Source: Aliiroseovarius subalbicans
GTDB lineage: Bacteria; Pseudomonadota; Alphaproteobacteria; Rhodobacterales; Rhodobacteraceae
Direction of reading: 5' to 3'
DNA: 64,000 nt
Assembly (NCBI RefSeq): GCF_022678625.1
Contig: NZ_JALBYQ010000005.1
Location: forward strand, 62,001 to 126,000
In this document: positions 8,685-17,738 of the stretch, piece by piece
How positions within the stretch are numbered: position 1 is the first letter of the stretch
How the letters are laid out: the number at the start of each line of letters is the position of its first letter
Position numbers and translations under genes: made by a program
The notes under the pieces: model-generated
Seen by the model: only the letters and a program-made list of their open reading frames with translations
Databases searched by the model: none
Told to the model about the DNA's origin: nothing

Positions 8685-9251
8685 CTAGAGTTGAAACACC
8701 TCATGGCCGCTGTAAAGCAGGAGCGCGGCGTAGGCCCCCCACCACAAAAGCGCAAACAGCGCGACCCGTTTGGTGCGGGATTTGACGCCCGAGATAATCA
8801 GCGCGCTGGGCAGATACCAAATCGCCGTCAAAGCGCCAGCGCCGACCGCGGCGGCCCAGATCATGGTCAGGCTGCCCCAGAACGACATCTGAAACGGGCT
8901 GGCAAAGCCGAAGAACAAGAGGCCCCCGGCGATCCAGGGAATGCCGCTGAACACCGCGAAGGGGGTCAGCATGCCCATCACGAACGCCGCAGAGACCCGC
9001 CCGAGACTGGGCCGCAACACCGCACGCAGGCGGTGACGGTTCGAGGTGAACAGGGATACGAGGCTGGCCAGAGCGCCCGCCAGCAACGCCGACAGGCACA
9101 AGACGACTGGCAACGCCAGCGGGTCAGCGGATGTATTCGGCAACGCGTGGCGCGGCGCGAGGAACATGAAATACACCCACAGGATCACCAGGAAAACGCC
9201 CGTGGTGAGCAGGTAAAAGCGGGTTTTGACCGTGCCATTCATGTGAAACAT
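8685..9251 (-). CDS. Integral membrane protein of unknown function
   Basis: A 188-residue protein with about five hydrophobic helices (approximately residues 12-31, 45-66, 89-110, 119-148, 160-182). I recognise no enzymatic or transport motif. Two starts are possible, at 9251 and at 9242; neither has a convincing Shine-Dalgarno sequence, so the first is given. It lies 39 nt after choV on the same strand and may be read with the choline transporter, or be a separate unit before the peptide-type importer. Confidence 0.7.
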   Translation of the reverse strand: MFHMNGTVKTRFYLLTTGVFLVILWVYFMFLAPRHALPNTSADPLALPVVLCLSALLAGALASLVSLFTSNRHRLRAVLRPSLGRVSAAFVMGMLTPFAVFSGIPWIAGGLLFFGFASPFQMSFWGSLTMIWAAAVGAGALTAIWYLPSALIISGVKSRTKRVALFALLWWGAYAALLLYSGHEVFQL

Positions 9252-9290
9252 GTGGGGGATGGCCCGGGCTGGGAAAAGGTCGGGAAAGCC

Positions 9291-10322
9291 TTACCCCGCG
9301 CGCGGGTCCAAGAGCTTCTCCAACACCCTGTCCGAGGTGATCTGACCGATCACACGCCCGTCCTCCCAGGCGACGCCGATCGGCTTTTCGGTGGTCTGGA
9401 CCTTTTCCATCACGACATGGATGTCTTCGCCCGGCAGCACGGTTTCCTCGTGCGCCCCGGTTGCAGGCTCCATCACGTCGCGGGCGCACAACACGCCCAG
9501 CGGGTTCATGTGGGCCACGAAATCGGCGACATACTCGTTCGCCGGTTTGGTGAAGATGTCGCGCGGGGTGCCGCATTGCACGATGCGCCCGCCCTCCATG
9601 ATCGCGATCCGGTCGCCCAGCTTGAACGCCTCGTCCAGGTCGTGGCTGACAAAGATGATCGTGCGCTTCAGGTCGCGCTGTAGGTCCAGCAGCTCATCCT
9701 GCAACTTGGTGCGGATCAGCGGGTCCAGCGCCGAGAAAGGTTCGTCCATCAACAGGATCGGGGCGTCGGTGGCAAAGGCACGGGCCAGGCCCACGCGCTG
9801 CTGCATCCCGCCGGACAATTCGCCCACCTTGCGCTCGGCCCAGTCCGCAAGGCCGACGAGGCTCAGCTGTTTGTCGACCAGCTGATTGCGCTCGGCCACG
9901 GCCATGCCTGCCAGTTCCAAACCCAGCCCGACGTTTTCACGCACAGTGCGCCAGGGCAGCAGGCCAAACTGCTGAAACACCATCGCAATGCGGTGCTGGC
10001 GCAGGTCGCGCAGGGTGGCAGCGTCGGAATGGGTCACGTCGACAAGCCCGTCCCCGTCACTCACCCGAACCGTGCCGCGCACGACCGGGTTCAACCCGTT
10101 CACCGCGCGCAAAAGCGTGGATTTACCTGAGCCCGACAGGCCCATGAGCACAAGGATCTCGCCCTCCTCCACGGCAAGCGAGCAATCGTGAACGCCCAGC
10201 ACCTGGCCGGTCTTTTCCTGGATTTCGCCGCGCTCTTCGCCCTTGTCCATCAGGGGCAGGGCGCGGTTGGGGTGATCGCCGAAGACGATGTTCACGGCGT
10301 CGAATTCTACTGCAATGCTCAT
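9291..10322 (-). CDS. choV: Choline ABC transporter ATP-binding protein
   Basis: A 343-residue QAT-family (quaternary amine transporter) ATPase. Walker A GLSGSGKST is at residues 61-69, the Q-loop in FQQFGLLPWRTV, signature LSGGMQQRVGLARA, and Walker B ILLMDEPFSALDPLIR. The C-terminal part after about residue 270 (RDVMEPATGAHEETV to the end) looks like a partial CBS-type regulatory domain, as in OpuA/ProV relatives. The N-terminal VNIVFGDHPNRALPLMDKG segment is typical of ChoV. The start at 10322 lies 1 nt beyond the choW stop, so the two are coupled. Confidence 0.95.
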   Translation of the reverse strand: MSIAVEFDAVNIVFGDHPNRALPLMDKGEERGEIQEKTGQVLGVHDCSLAVEEGEILVLMGLSGSGKSTLLRAVNGLNPVVRGTVRVSDGDGLVDVTHSDAATLRDLRQHRIAMVFQQFGLLPWRTVRENVGLGLELAGMAVAERNQLVDKQLSLVGLADWAERKVGELSGGMQQRVGLARAFATDAPILLMDEPFSALDPLIRTKLQDELLDLQRDLKRTIIFVSHDLDEAFKLGDRIAIMEGGRIVQCGTPRDIFTKPANEYVADFVAHMNPLGVLCARDVMEPATGAHEETVLPGEDIHVVMEKVQTTEKPIGVAWEDGRVIGQITSDRVLEKLLDPRAG

Positions 10323-10323
10323 A

Positions 10324-11154
10324 TCAGCGCTCCACCCGCAGGATGCGGTCCAGCATGATGGCGACCACGACGATGATGAAGCCGCTTTCAAACCCAAGCG
10401 CGGTGTTAACGCTGTTCAGGGCGCGCAGGACCGGCACGCCCAGCCCGTCGGCGCCCACCAGGGCCGCGATGACGACCATCGACAACGACAGCATGATGGT
10501 CTGGTTCAAGCCGGCCATGATCTGCGGTAACGCATAGGGCAGTTCGACCTTCCACAGGGTCTGGCGCGGCGTGGCGCCGAAGGCTTGCGCGGCTTCCAGC
10601 AGCGGCTCGGGTGTCGAAGACACGCCCAGATGCGTCAGGCGAATGGGGGCGGGTAACACGAAGATCACCGTTGCGATCAGGCCCGGCACCATGCCGATGC
10701 CGAAAAACACGATCGCAGGGATCAGGTAAACGAAGGTGGGCAGGGTCTGCATCAAATCCAGCACCGGGCGCATCGCGGTGAACAGGCGCGGCCGGTGCGC
10801 GGCGGCGATGCCGATCGGCACGCCCACGGCCATGCAGACCACACAGGCCGACAGGACCAGCGTCAGGCTTTCGGTCGTTTCCTCCCAATAGCCCTGGTTC
10901 AGGATGAACAGGAACCCCAGCGCGACCATCACGCAGGTTTTCCAGTTGCGCTGCAACGCCCAGGTGGCCGCAACAACAAGCGCGCCGATAATCAGCGGAT
11001 GGGGCGTTTGCAGCACCCACAAGAAGGCCTCGATCATCAGCTCCATGAACCACGACAGCCAGTCGAAGAACGGCTCTCCGGTTTCCTGAAGCCAGTCGAA
11101 AACGCGTTTCGACACTTTCCCCACGGGGATCTTGTGTTCTGTCAGCCAGTCCAA
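10324..11154 (-). CDS. choW: Choline ABC transporter permease
   Basis: A 276-residue inner-membrane permease of the QAT family. The N-terminus carries a cytoplasmic stretch (MDWLTEHKIPVGKVSKRVFDWL) followed by about six helices, and the EAA loop is in EPLLEAAQAFGATPRQTLWKVELPYALPQI. It passes choline delivered by ChoX. It sits between choX (91 nt upstream, with a terminator-like hairpin between them) and choV (1 nt downstream). Confidence 0.95.
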   Translation of the reverse strand: MDWLTEHKIPVGKVSKRVFDWLQETGEPFFDWLSWFMELMIEAFLWVLQTPHPLIIGALVVAATWALQRNWKTCVMVALGFLFILNQGYWEETTESLTLVLSACVVCMAVGVPIGIAAAHRPRLFTAMRPVLDLMQTLPTFVYLIPAIVFFGIGMVPGLIATVIFVLPAPIRLTHLGVSSTPEPLLEAAQAFGATPRQTLWKVELPYALPQIMAGLNQTIMLSLSMVVIAALVGADGLGVPVLRALNSVNTALGFESGFIIVVVAIMLDRILRVER

Positions 11155-11190
11155 GGGTCAGCGCCTTTCGCAAGGGGCCGCTTCAGGCCC

Positions 11191-11223
11191 AAAAAGACCC
11201 CCCTCCCGCGGTCGGGAGAGGGG
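11191..11223 (-). terminator. Terminator-like attenuator between choX and choW
   Basis: Read on the minus strand, arms at 11213-11223 and 11198-11208 form an 11-bp GC-rich stem with one mismatch and a 4-nt loop, followed by TTTTT at 11191-11195. It lies 22 nt after the choX stop and before choW. A leaky terminator here would give more binding protein than permease and ATPase, a common arrangement in ABC importers. Structure is seen; partial read-through is inferred. Confidence 0.8.
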
Positions 11224-11244
11224 CATTGTCACAAACCGATCGGC

Positions 11245-12174
11245 TTACATGCCAAGGGCGGCTTTCACAGCGGCGACAGCGTCGCCGCCGTCCATCGTGG
11301 TCACGCCATCCAGCCAGGACATATACATGTCCGGGTTGGCCGCGAGCCAGGCGCTTGCGGCATCGGCGGGGTCTTCGCCATCATTCAGGATCGCGCCCAT
11401 GATCTCATTCTCCATCGCCAGGGTGAATTCCTGGTTCGACAGCAGTTTGCCGACATTGGCGCAATCGGTGACGAAACCGGCGCGGGTGTTGGTCATGACC
11501 TCGGCCCCACCCAGGTTCGGGCCGAAGTAGTCATCGCCACCGGTCAGATAGCCCATGTCGAAATTGGCATTCATCGGGTGCGGTTCCCAGCCCAGGAACA
11601 CAACAGGCTCATCCTTTTTGTCGGCCCGTGCGACCTGTGCCAGCATGCCTTGTTCCGAGCTTTCGACAACCTCGAACCCATTCAGGCCGAAGGCGTCTGC
11701 GTCGATCATCGACTGGATCAAGCGGTTGCCGTCATTGCCCGGCTCGATGCCATAGATGTTGCCGTCCAGCGCGTCCTTGTGGGCCGCGATGTCGGCGAAA
11801 TCGGCAATGCCCAGCGTTTTCGCCGCGGCGTTCACCGCCAGGGTGTATTTCGCGCCGGTCAGGTTGGTGCGCACGGTGTCGACGGTGCCCGCTTCGCGGT
11901 AAGGCGCGATGTCGGCTTCCATCGTCGGCATCCAGTTGCCCAGGAATACGTCCACGTCGCCTTCGGCCAGCGCGGTATAGGTCACGGGCACCGACAGGAT
12001 CTTGATATCGGTCTCATATCCCAGCGCGTCCAGCACCACGGTGGTTGCGGCGGTGGTGGCGGTGATGTCGGTCCAACCCACGTCCGAAAAGACGACTTCG
12101 GCGCAGTGACCGTCAGCGAAGGCAGTACCGGCAACGGCCGACAGGGCCAGGGCGGAAAGGGTGGTTTTCAACAT
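11245..12174 (-). CDS. choX: Choline-binding periplasmic protein
   Basis: A 309-residue solute-binding protein with a signal peptide ending after residue 20 (AGTAFA, then DGHCAE). The ligand cage of Sinorhizobium meliloti ChoX (Trp43, Trp90, Tyr119, Trp205, with Asp45 and Asn156) is matched at a constant offset of nine: Trp34 and Asp36 in DVGWTDI, Trp81 in GNWMP, Tyr110, Asn147 in PGND, and Trp196 in LGWEP. This makes choline (and weaker acetylcholine) the likely ligand. It is the first gene of choXWV and diverges from betI. Confidence 0.96.
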   Translation of the reverse strand: MLKTTLSALALSAVAGTAFADGHCAEVVFSDVGWTDITATTAATTVVLDALGYETDIKILSVPVTYTALAEGDVDVFLGNWMPTMEADIAPYREAGTVDTVRTNLTGAKYTLAVNAAAKTLGIADFADIAAHKDALDGNIYGIEPGNDGNRLIQSMIDADAFGLNGFEVVESSEQGMLAQVARADKKDEPVVFLGWEPHPMNANFDMGYLTGGDDYFGPNLGGAEVMTNTRAGFVTDCANVGKLLSNQEFTLAMENEIMGAILNDGEDPADAASAWLAANPDMYMSWLDGVTTMDGGDAVAAVKAALGM

Positions 12175-12230
12175 GTGGTTTTCTCCCAGTTGTTCTTGTT
12201 ATGCGCGACAGACCGCCGCAGCTGACGCAA

Positions 12231-12253
12231 CCCTAACGCCTTGGGCGTCAGGG
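12231..12253 (-). promoter_or_regulatory. Hairpin in the choX leader
   Basis: Arms at 12231-12240 and 12244-12253 pair 9 of 10 positions around a 3-nt loop, 57 nt before the choX start codon on the transcript. No U-run follows on either strand. It could stabilise the choX leader RNA or be a protein-binding dyad; the function is not evident. Confidence 0.4.
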
Positions 12254-12290
12254 TGAAACCGCCATTCGGATTCCACGAAACTGCGTTTTG

Positions 12291-12310
12291 TTGATTGACG
12301 AGTCAATTAA
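12291..12310. promoter_or_regulatory. Probable BetI operator between choX and betI
   Basis: A near-perfect dyad, half-sites TTGATTGA (12291-12298) and TCAATTAA (12303-12310) around CGAG, lies 37 nt before the betI start in the choX-betI divergent region. It resembles the TTGATTG...TCAAT operators described for BetI in other proteobacteria. BetI would repress from here and choline would release it. The palindrome is seen; the assignment is by resemblance and position. Confidence 0.7.
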
Positions 12311-12346
12311 AAACCGGAAACTGGGCGGATAGTGTCAGGAGGCAGC

Positions 12347-12928
12347 ATGCCGAAACTGGGAATGGAACCGATCCGGCGCGACGCGCTGGTCAAAGCGACG
12401 ATCAGCGAGATCGGGCGCGCGGGATCGCTGGACGTGACGGTGACGCAGATCGCAAAGCGGGCCGGGGTGTCCTCGGCGCTGGCGCATCACTATTTCGGTG
12501 GCAAGGATCAGATTTTCCTGGCCGCAATGCGCCACATCCTGTCGGTCTATGGCGCCCAGGTGCGCGCAGCGCTGTCCGTGGCCCGCACCCCGCGCGCCCG
12601 GTTAGAGGCGATTATCGGGGCGAGCTTCGAGGCCGGAAATTTCCGGCCCGAGGTCATTTCGGCCTGGCTAAACTTCTATGTGCAGGCGCAAAGCGTCGAT
12701 GGGGCGCGGCGCCTGTTGCGGGTCTATCAGGGGCGGCTTCACGCCAACCTTGTCCACGACCTGCGCCCGCTGGTGGGCGATCAGGCCGACCTTGTGGCCG
12801 ACAACATCGCCGCGATGATCGACGGGCTTTATATCCGCCATGCCCTGCGCGACGTGACCCCCGATGGGCAAGCCGCCTGTGATCAGGTGCTGGGCTGTCT
12901 GGACCGAATGCTGGAGCAATACTCATGA
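12347..12928 (+). CDS. betI: Choline-responsive TetR-family repressor
   Basis: A 193-residue TetR-type repressor. The N-terminal helix-turn-helix (about residues 10-55: RRDALVKATISEIG, TQIAKRAGVSSALAHHYFGGKDQIF) is followed by the BetI-type ligand domain with the segment VISAWLNFYVQAQ and YIRHALRD. I chose the ATG at 12347 because AGGAGG lies 4 nt upstream; a GTG at 12332 is in frame but badly placed. It overlaps betC by 4 nt. It should repress betICA and probably choXWV through the adjacent palindrome. Confidence 0.95.
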   Translation: MPKLGMEPIRRDALVKATISEIGRAGSLDVTVTQIAKRAGVSSALAHHYFGGKDQIFLAAMRHILSVYGAQVRAALSVARTPRARLEAIIGASFEAGNFRPEVISAWLNFYVQAQSVDGARRLLRVYQGRLHANLVHDLRPLVGDQADLVADNIAAMIDGLYIRHALRDVTPDGQAACDQVLGCLDRMLEQYS

Positions 12929-14433
12929 CGAAACCGAACATCCTGATCGTGATGGTGGACCAGTTGAATGGCACCCTGTTTCCCGATGGCCCCGCCGATT
13001 GGCTGCATGCGCCGAACCTGAAGGCGCTGGCCGCGCGCTCGGTCCGGTTTGCCAATGCCTACACCGCGTCGCCCCTGTGTGCGCCGGGGCGGGCGTCGTT
13101 CATGTCGGGCCTGCTGCCACGTCGCACGCGGGTTTATGACAACGCCGCCGAGTTCGCTTCGGATATCCCGACCTATGCGCACCATTTGCGCCGGGCAGGC
13201 TACCAGACTGCGCTGTCGGGCAAGATGCATTTCGTCGGTCCCGACCAGATGCATGGGTTCGAAGAACGGCTGACCACCGACATCTATCCGGCCGATTTCG
13301 GCTGGACCCCGGACTACCGCAAGCCGGGCGAACGGATCGACTGGTGGTATCACAACATGGGCTCGGTCACCGGCGCAGGCGTGGCCGAGATTTCCAACCA
13401 GATGGAATATGATGACGAGGTCGCCTACCACGCGACGCGCAAGGTCTATGACCTGGCACGCGGCCATGATGACCGGCCCTGGTGCCTGACCGTGTCGTTC
13501 ACGCATCCGCATGACCCTTATGTGGCGCGCAAGAAGTATTGGGACCTCTATGAGGATTGCGAACACCTTCTGCCCGATGTGGCGGCGATGGAGTATGACG
13601 ACCACGACCCCCATGCGCAGCGGATTTTCGACGCGAATGACTGGCGCAACTTCGACATCACGGATGAGGACATCCGCCGGTCCCGCCGCGCCTATTTCGC
13701 CAATATCTCGTATCTGGACGACAAGATCGGCGAGATTTTCGAAGCGCTGGAAAATACCCGACAAGAGGCGATCATTCTGTTCGTCTCGGACCACGGCGAC
13801 ATGCTGGGCGAACGCGGGTTGTGGTTCAAAATGAACTTCTATGAAGGCTCCGCGCGGGTGCCGCTGATGGTCTGCGCGCCGGGGTTGGCGCCTGCGCGGA
13901 TCGATGCGCCGGTCTCCACCCTGGATGTGACCCCGACTCTGGCCGATCTGGCCGGCGTGTCGCTGGAGGAGATCACGCCATGGGTGGACGGCGAAAGCCT
14001 GCTGCCGGTGGCGCGGGGAGGGGACCGCGAAAGCCCGGTGGCGATGGAATATGCCGCCGAAGGCTCCTATGCCCCACTTGTACATTTGCGATATGGACCG
14101 TGGAAATACACCCGCTGCGCGCTGGATCCCGATCAATTATTCAACATTGACGACGACCCGCACGAATTGACCAACCTGGCGGACGACCCGGCCCACGCGG
14201 CCACTCTGACAAGCCTGCGGGCGAAGTCCGAAGCGCGCTGGGATCTGGCCGCCTATGACGCCGAAGTGCGTGAAAGTCAGGCGCGCCGCTGGGTCGTCTA
14301 TGAGGCGCTGCGCAATGGCGCCTATTTCCCGTGGGATTACCAGCCGCTGCAACAGGCCAGCGAGCGCTACATGCGCAATCACATGAACCTGGACACTCTG
14401 GAAGAGGGACAGCGGTTCCCGAGGGGCGAATGA
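12925..14433 (+). CDS. betC: Choline-sulfatase
   Basis: A 502-residue type I sulfatase that hydrolyses choline-O-sulfate to choline and sulfate in the cytoplasm. The formylglycine motif C-x-P-x-R is seen as Cys52-Ala-Pro-Gly-Arg56, metal ligands appear in VDQLNG near residue 11 and in [11 protein letters not shown]. The C-terminal choline-sulfatase segment ([21 protein letters not shown]) is present. It requires a formylglycine-generating enzyme or maturase, which is not in this window. It overlaps betI by 4 nt and betA by 1 nt. Confidence 0.96.
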   Translation: MTKPNILIVMVDQLNGTLFPDGPADWLHAPNLKALAARSVRFANAYTASPLCAPGRASFMSGLLPRRTRVYDNAAEFASDIPTYAHHLRRAGYQTALSGKMHFVGPDQMHGFEERLTTDIYPADFGWTPDYRKPGERIDWWYHNMGSVTGAGVAEISNQMEYDDEVAYHATRKVYDLARGHDDRPWCLTVSFTHPHDPYVARKKYWDLYEDCEHLLPDVAAMEYDDHDPHAQRIFDANDWRNFDITDEDIRRSRRAYFANISYLDDKIGEIFEALENTRQEAIILFVSDHGDMLGERGLWFKMNFYEGSARVPLMVCAPGLAPARIDAPVSTLDVTPTLADLAGVSLEEITPWVDGESLLPVARGGDRESPVAMEYAAEGSYAPLVHLRYGPWKYTRCALDPDQLFNIDDDPHELTNLADDPAHAATLTSLRAKSEARWDLAAYDAEVRESQARRWVVYEALRNGAYFPWDYQPLQQASERYMRNHMNLDTLEEGQRFPRGE

Positions 14434-16091
14434 TGCAAGCGGATTATGTAATCGTCGGGGCTGGCAGCGCCGGCTGCGCCATGGCGTATCGGTTGAGCGA
14501 GGCGGGCGTCTCGGTGCTTGTCATCGAACACGGCGGCACGGACGCAGGGCCGTTCATTCAGATGCCCGCCGCCCTGAGCTATCCGATGAACATGAAGCGA
14601 TACGACTGGGGCTTTCAAACCGAACCTGAACCGCATCTGGACAACCGGACCCTGGTCACGCCGCGTGGCAAGGTCGTGGGCGGGTCGTCCTCGATCAACG
14701 GCATGGTCTATGTGCGTGGCCACGCCAAGGATTACGACCATTGGGCCGAGCAGGGCGCCGATGGCTGGTCCTATGCCGATGTGCTGCCCTATTTCAAACG
14801 GATGGAAAATTGGCACGACGGCGGCCACGGCGGTGACCCGGACTGGCGCGGCAAAGACGGCCCGCTGCACGTCACCCGCGGCCCGCGCAAGAACCCGCTG
14901 TTTCACGCCTTTGTCGAGGCTGGTCGTCAGGCCGGATATCAGGTGACCGACGACTACAATGGCAAGCAGCAGGAAGGCTTTGGCCCGTTTGAGCAGACGG
15001 TCTGGAAGGGTCGGCGCTGGTCCGCCGCGAATGCCTATCTGAAACCGGCGCTGAAACGCGATAATTGCGACCTGACCCGCGCGTTTGCCCGACGCATCGT
15101 GATCGAAGACGGTCGCGCCGTGGGTGTCGAAGTTGAGCGTGGCGGCAAGATCGAGGTCATCCGTGCCGGGCGGGAAGTGATCATTGCAGCCAGCGCCATC
15201 AACTCGCCGAAATTGCTGATGCTGTCGGGCATCGGCCCGGCCACGCATCTGGCTGAACACGGGATCGAGGTCATCGCCGACCGCCCCGGCGTCGGTCAAA
15301 ACTTGCAAGACCATCTGGAGATCTATTTCCAGTTCGCTTCAAAGAAGCCGATCACGCTCTACAAGCATTGGAACCTGGTGTCCAAGGCCGTCATCGGCGC
15401 GCAATGGCTGTTCACCAAGACCGGGTTGGGCGCCTCGAACCAGTTTGAAAGCTGCGCTTTCATCCGGTCGCACGCGGGCGTGCAATACCCTGATATTCAA
15501 TACCATTTCCTGCCCATCGCTGTGCGCTATGACGGTCAGGCATCGGCAGAGGGGCACGGGTTCCAGGCCCATACAGGCCCGATGCGCAGCCCGTCACGCG
15601 GAGAAATTACCCTGAAAAGTGCGGACCCGAACGAGGCGCCGCGCATCTTTTTCAACTACATGTCGACCGACCAGGACTGGGAAGATTTCCGCGCCTGCCT
15701 ACGCTTGACCCGCGAGGTTTTCGGGCAGGAGGCGATGCGCGACCACGTGAAACACGAAATCCAACCTGGGGCGGGTCTGCAGAGCGATGATGAGCTGGAC
15801 AGTTTCATCCGTGAACATGCCGAAAGCGCCTATCACCCCTGTGGCACCTGCCGGATGGGTCGGGCGGATGACCCGATGGCGGTGGTGGACCCTGAAATGC
15901 GGGTGATCGGCGTCGAGGGGCTGCGCCTGGCCGACAGTTCGGTTTTCCCGCGCATCACCAACGGCAACCTGAACGGGCCGTCGATCCTTGTCGGGGAAAA
16001 GGCCTCGGACCACATTCTGGGGCGCCCCCCGCTGCCGCCGTCGAATGACGAACCCTGGCTCCACCCGGACTGGGAGACTCAGCAACGCTAG
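14433..16091 (+). CDS. betA: Choline dehydrogenase
   Basis: A 552-residue GMC-family flavoprotein oxidising choline to betaine aldehyde. The FAD-binding [13 protein letters not shown] is at residues 8-20, GMC signature 1 is in [18 protein letters not shown], signature 2 in [17 protein letters not shown], and the active-site His in [12 protein letters not shown]. The start at 14433 is 6 nt after GAGGGG; an alternative ATG at 14430 is too close to it. betB, usually adjacent, is not found after this gene. Confidence 0.95.
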   Translation: MQADYVIVGAGSAGCAMAYRLSEAGVSVLVIEHGGTDAGPFIQMPAALSYPMNMKRYDWGFQTEPEPHLDNRTLVTPRGKVVGGSSSINGMVYVRGHAKDYDHWAEQGADGWSYADVLPYFKRMENWHDGGHGGDPDWRGKDGPLHVTRGPRKNPLFHAFVEAGRQAGYQVTDDYNGKQQEGFGPFEQTVWKGRRWSAANAYLKPALKRDNCDLTRAFARRIVIEDGRAVGVEVERGGKIEVIRAGREVIIAASAINSPKLLMLSGIGPATHLAEHGIEVIADRPGVGQNLQDHLEIYFQFASKKPITLYKHWNLVSKAVIGAQWLFTKTGLGASNQFESCAFIRSHAGVQYPDIQYHFLPIAVRYDGQASAEGHGFQAHTGPMRSPSRGEITLKSADPNEAPRIFFNYMSTDQDWEDFRACLRLTREVFGQEAMRDHVKHEIQPGAGLQSDDELDSFIREHAESAYHPCGTCRMGRADDPMAVVDPEMRVIGVEGLRLADSSVFPRITNGNLNGPSILVGEKASDHILGRPPLPPSNDEPWLHPDWETQQR

Positions 16092-16230
16092 GATTTTCAC
16101 GGAAAACCCAAGGTAAACCCATTGAAGGCCGCGCTTTCGCACTTTATGCGGGTTCCGATTTGATTCGAGTCAAGGCAGGGTGCCACGCCTTGTGACTAGG
16201 CTCACCCGACCAATGAAGGAGGAGACGCGC

Positions 16231-16467
16231 ATGTCCCACACGCCGCACGAACTGCCGGAAGAATTCCCCGAGCACGCCGAGAAAATGATCGCTTTGAAAC
16301 AGTCGGATTCGCACTTCGCGAAGATTTATGCCGACTACCATGAGATCAACGAGCAGGTGCACCGCGCCGAAGACAACATCGAACCGACCGACCAGTTCCA
16401 CGAAGAAGACATGCGCAAGCAGCGCGCGCTTCTGAAGGACGAGATTTACCGGATTCTGTCGGCCTGA
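16231..16467 (+). CDS. YdcH-like (DUF465) small protein
   Basis: A 78-residue, highly charged, largely helical protein of the YdcH/DUF465 family (motif LKQSDSHFAKIYADYHEINEQVHR, then KQRALLKDEIYRIL). AGGAGGAG directly precedes the ATG at 16231; in-frame upstream codons are disregarded. Function of the family is unknown. The 140 nt between betA and this gene contain a TTGA...TCAA dyad. A second DUF465 protein is encoded at 44542-44760. Confidence 0.88.
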   Translation: MSHTPHELPEEFPEHAEKMIALKQSDSHFAKIYADYHEINEQVHRAEDNIEPTDQFHEEDMRKQRALLKDEIYRILSA

Positions 16468-16473
16468 CCGACC

Positions 16474-16938
16474 TCAGGCCTCGCCGTCACCTGCGGCGGG
16501 GCCTTCGACAACCTCTTGGAAACTGTCGAAAAACCTGTCCGCCATCTTCCTGGCAAAGCCATGGATGATGCGGTTTCCTAGACTTGCCAGCTTGCCGCCA
16601 ACCTTGGCCACGACCTCATAGGTCAGCTCGGTGCCCCCCTCGACATCCGCCAACCGCACATCCGCGCCCCCCTTGGCAAATCCCGCGACGCCGCCCTTGC
16701 CTTCCCCCGCGATGCGGTAGCTTTCAGGCGCGTTGATGTCCGACAGGGTCACTTCGCCCTTGAACGTGGCCTTTACCGGGCCGACCTTCTGCTTCACCGT
16801 CGCGGCAAAGCCGTCTTCGGGGCTTCCGTGCAGCTCTTCACACCCGGGGATGCAGGCGGCCAGGGTTTCGGCTGAATTCAGATGTGCCCAGACCGTGTCA
16901 CGGTCCGCAGCAATGATGCGGCTGCCTGTCAGTTCCAT
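16474..16938 (-). CDS. CoxG-like SRPBCC family protein
   Basis: A 154-residue protein of the CoxG/carbon-monoxide-dehydrogenase-subunit-G-like family (START/Bet v1-type fold). Typical segments are RIIAADRDTVWAHLNSAETLAACIPGCEEL at the start and LTYEVVAKVGGKLASLGNRII. In CO dehydrogenase loci CoxG helps anchor the enzyme to the membrane, but stand-alone copies are common and this one has no cox genes around it, so the role is open. Start at 16938 has GGGAGA upstream. It converges with the DUF465 gene, 6 nt apart. Confidence 0.85.
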   Translation of the reverse strand: MELTGSRIIAADRDTVWAHLNSAETLAACIPGCEELHGSPEDGFAATVKQKVGPVKATFKGEVTLSDINAPESYRIAGEGKGGVAGFAKGGADVRLADVEGGTELTYEVVAKVGGKLASLGNRIIHGFARKMADRFFDSFQEVVEGPAAGDGEA

Positions 16939-16973
16939 GATATCTCCCGTTGCAGCGTCTGTTTCCGCTAACG

Positions 16974-17738
16974 TTAGAAGCGATCGAGGAAGTGGTAAAG
17001 CACCCTTTGCGCAGCCGGTTGCCAAACATTCTGGTGACCCGCTCCCTTCACGACAAAAAGCGTCTTGTCGCGCGCGCCGCTGGCTGTGCGCATATCGCGT
17101 GCCATGTCGACCGGGATCAGGGCGTCGCGTGCGCCATGCAGGATCAGAAGCGGCGCGGTGCTGGCGGCAATCTGCGTTTCGCTGGGCCACAGGTTGGGAA
17201 GCCGGTCCACCAGATCGCCCAGCTGGGGATACATCACCCGCGCCATATCGCGGATTGAGGTGAAGGGCGCCTCCAGCACCAGTGCGACCGGTGCGGTCCG
17301 GGCGGCCAGCGTCACGGCCACCCCGGTGCCCAGGCTTTCGCCATAGATCACCACCGGCCCGCTCAGCGTGTCATAGACCGCGCGGGCATGGGCGTCGAAA
17401 GCGTCCGTGCTTTGCTCTCCGGTGCTGCCGGAACTGCCAGGGTAGGCCATCGCCGCCAGGCCATAGCCCCGATCCAGAAACTTGCCGAACCGCCCGGTGC
17501 GAAGGGCCAGATTGCCGGCGTTGCCGTGGAAGTACAGGATTGTCGGGTGGCCTGGCGCCGGGTCCGCGACCCACAGGACCAGACCGTTTTGCGTCACCTC
17601 GCGCAGGCGGGGTTCTCCGGCCTCGGCCGGGCTCACGCGGGTCGGGTCGAAGTGATACAGCAGCAGGCGTTCGGCATTGTTGGCGATCACAGCTGTGCCA
17701 AGCAGCAGCAAGACAAGGATCAGCGCAAGCCGCTTCAC
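16974..17738 (-). CDS. Alpha/beta hydrolase (BEM46/ABHD13-17-like)
   Basis: A 254-residue alpha/beta hydrolase with an N-terminal hydrophobic segment (residues 3-19) acting as a membrane anchor or uncleaved signal. The oxyanion-hole motif YFHGNAGN (about 69-76), nucleophile elbow GESLG, an aspartate in HGARDALIP and histidine in GAGHQNVW complete the triad. Substrate unknown. The start overlaps the pccR stop by 4 nt, so it is co-translated with the propionyl-CoA regulator, an association worth noting. Confidence 0.88.
   Translation of the reverse strand: MKRLALILVLLLLGTAVIANNAERLLLYHFDPTRVSPAEAGEPRLREVTQNGLVLWVADPAPGHPTILYFHGNAGNLALRTGRFGKFLDRGYGLAAMAYPGSSGSTGEQSTDAFDAHARAVYDTLSGPVVIYGESLGTGVAVTLAARTAPVALVLEAPFTSIRDMARVMYPQLGDLVDRLPNLWPSETQIAASTAPLLILHGARDALIPVDMARDMRTASGARDKTLFVVKGAGHQNVWQPAAQRVLYHFLDRF

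Noticed and set aside
7941-9683. 580-residue plus-strand frame
   Set aside because: Antisense to the permease, membrane protein and choV genes; composition rich in Gln, His and Arg, no recognisable motif.
12332-12346. GTG start for betI
   Set aside because: AGGAGG lies downstream of this GTG and directly serves the ATG at 12347.
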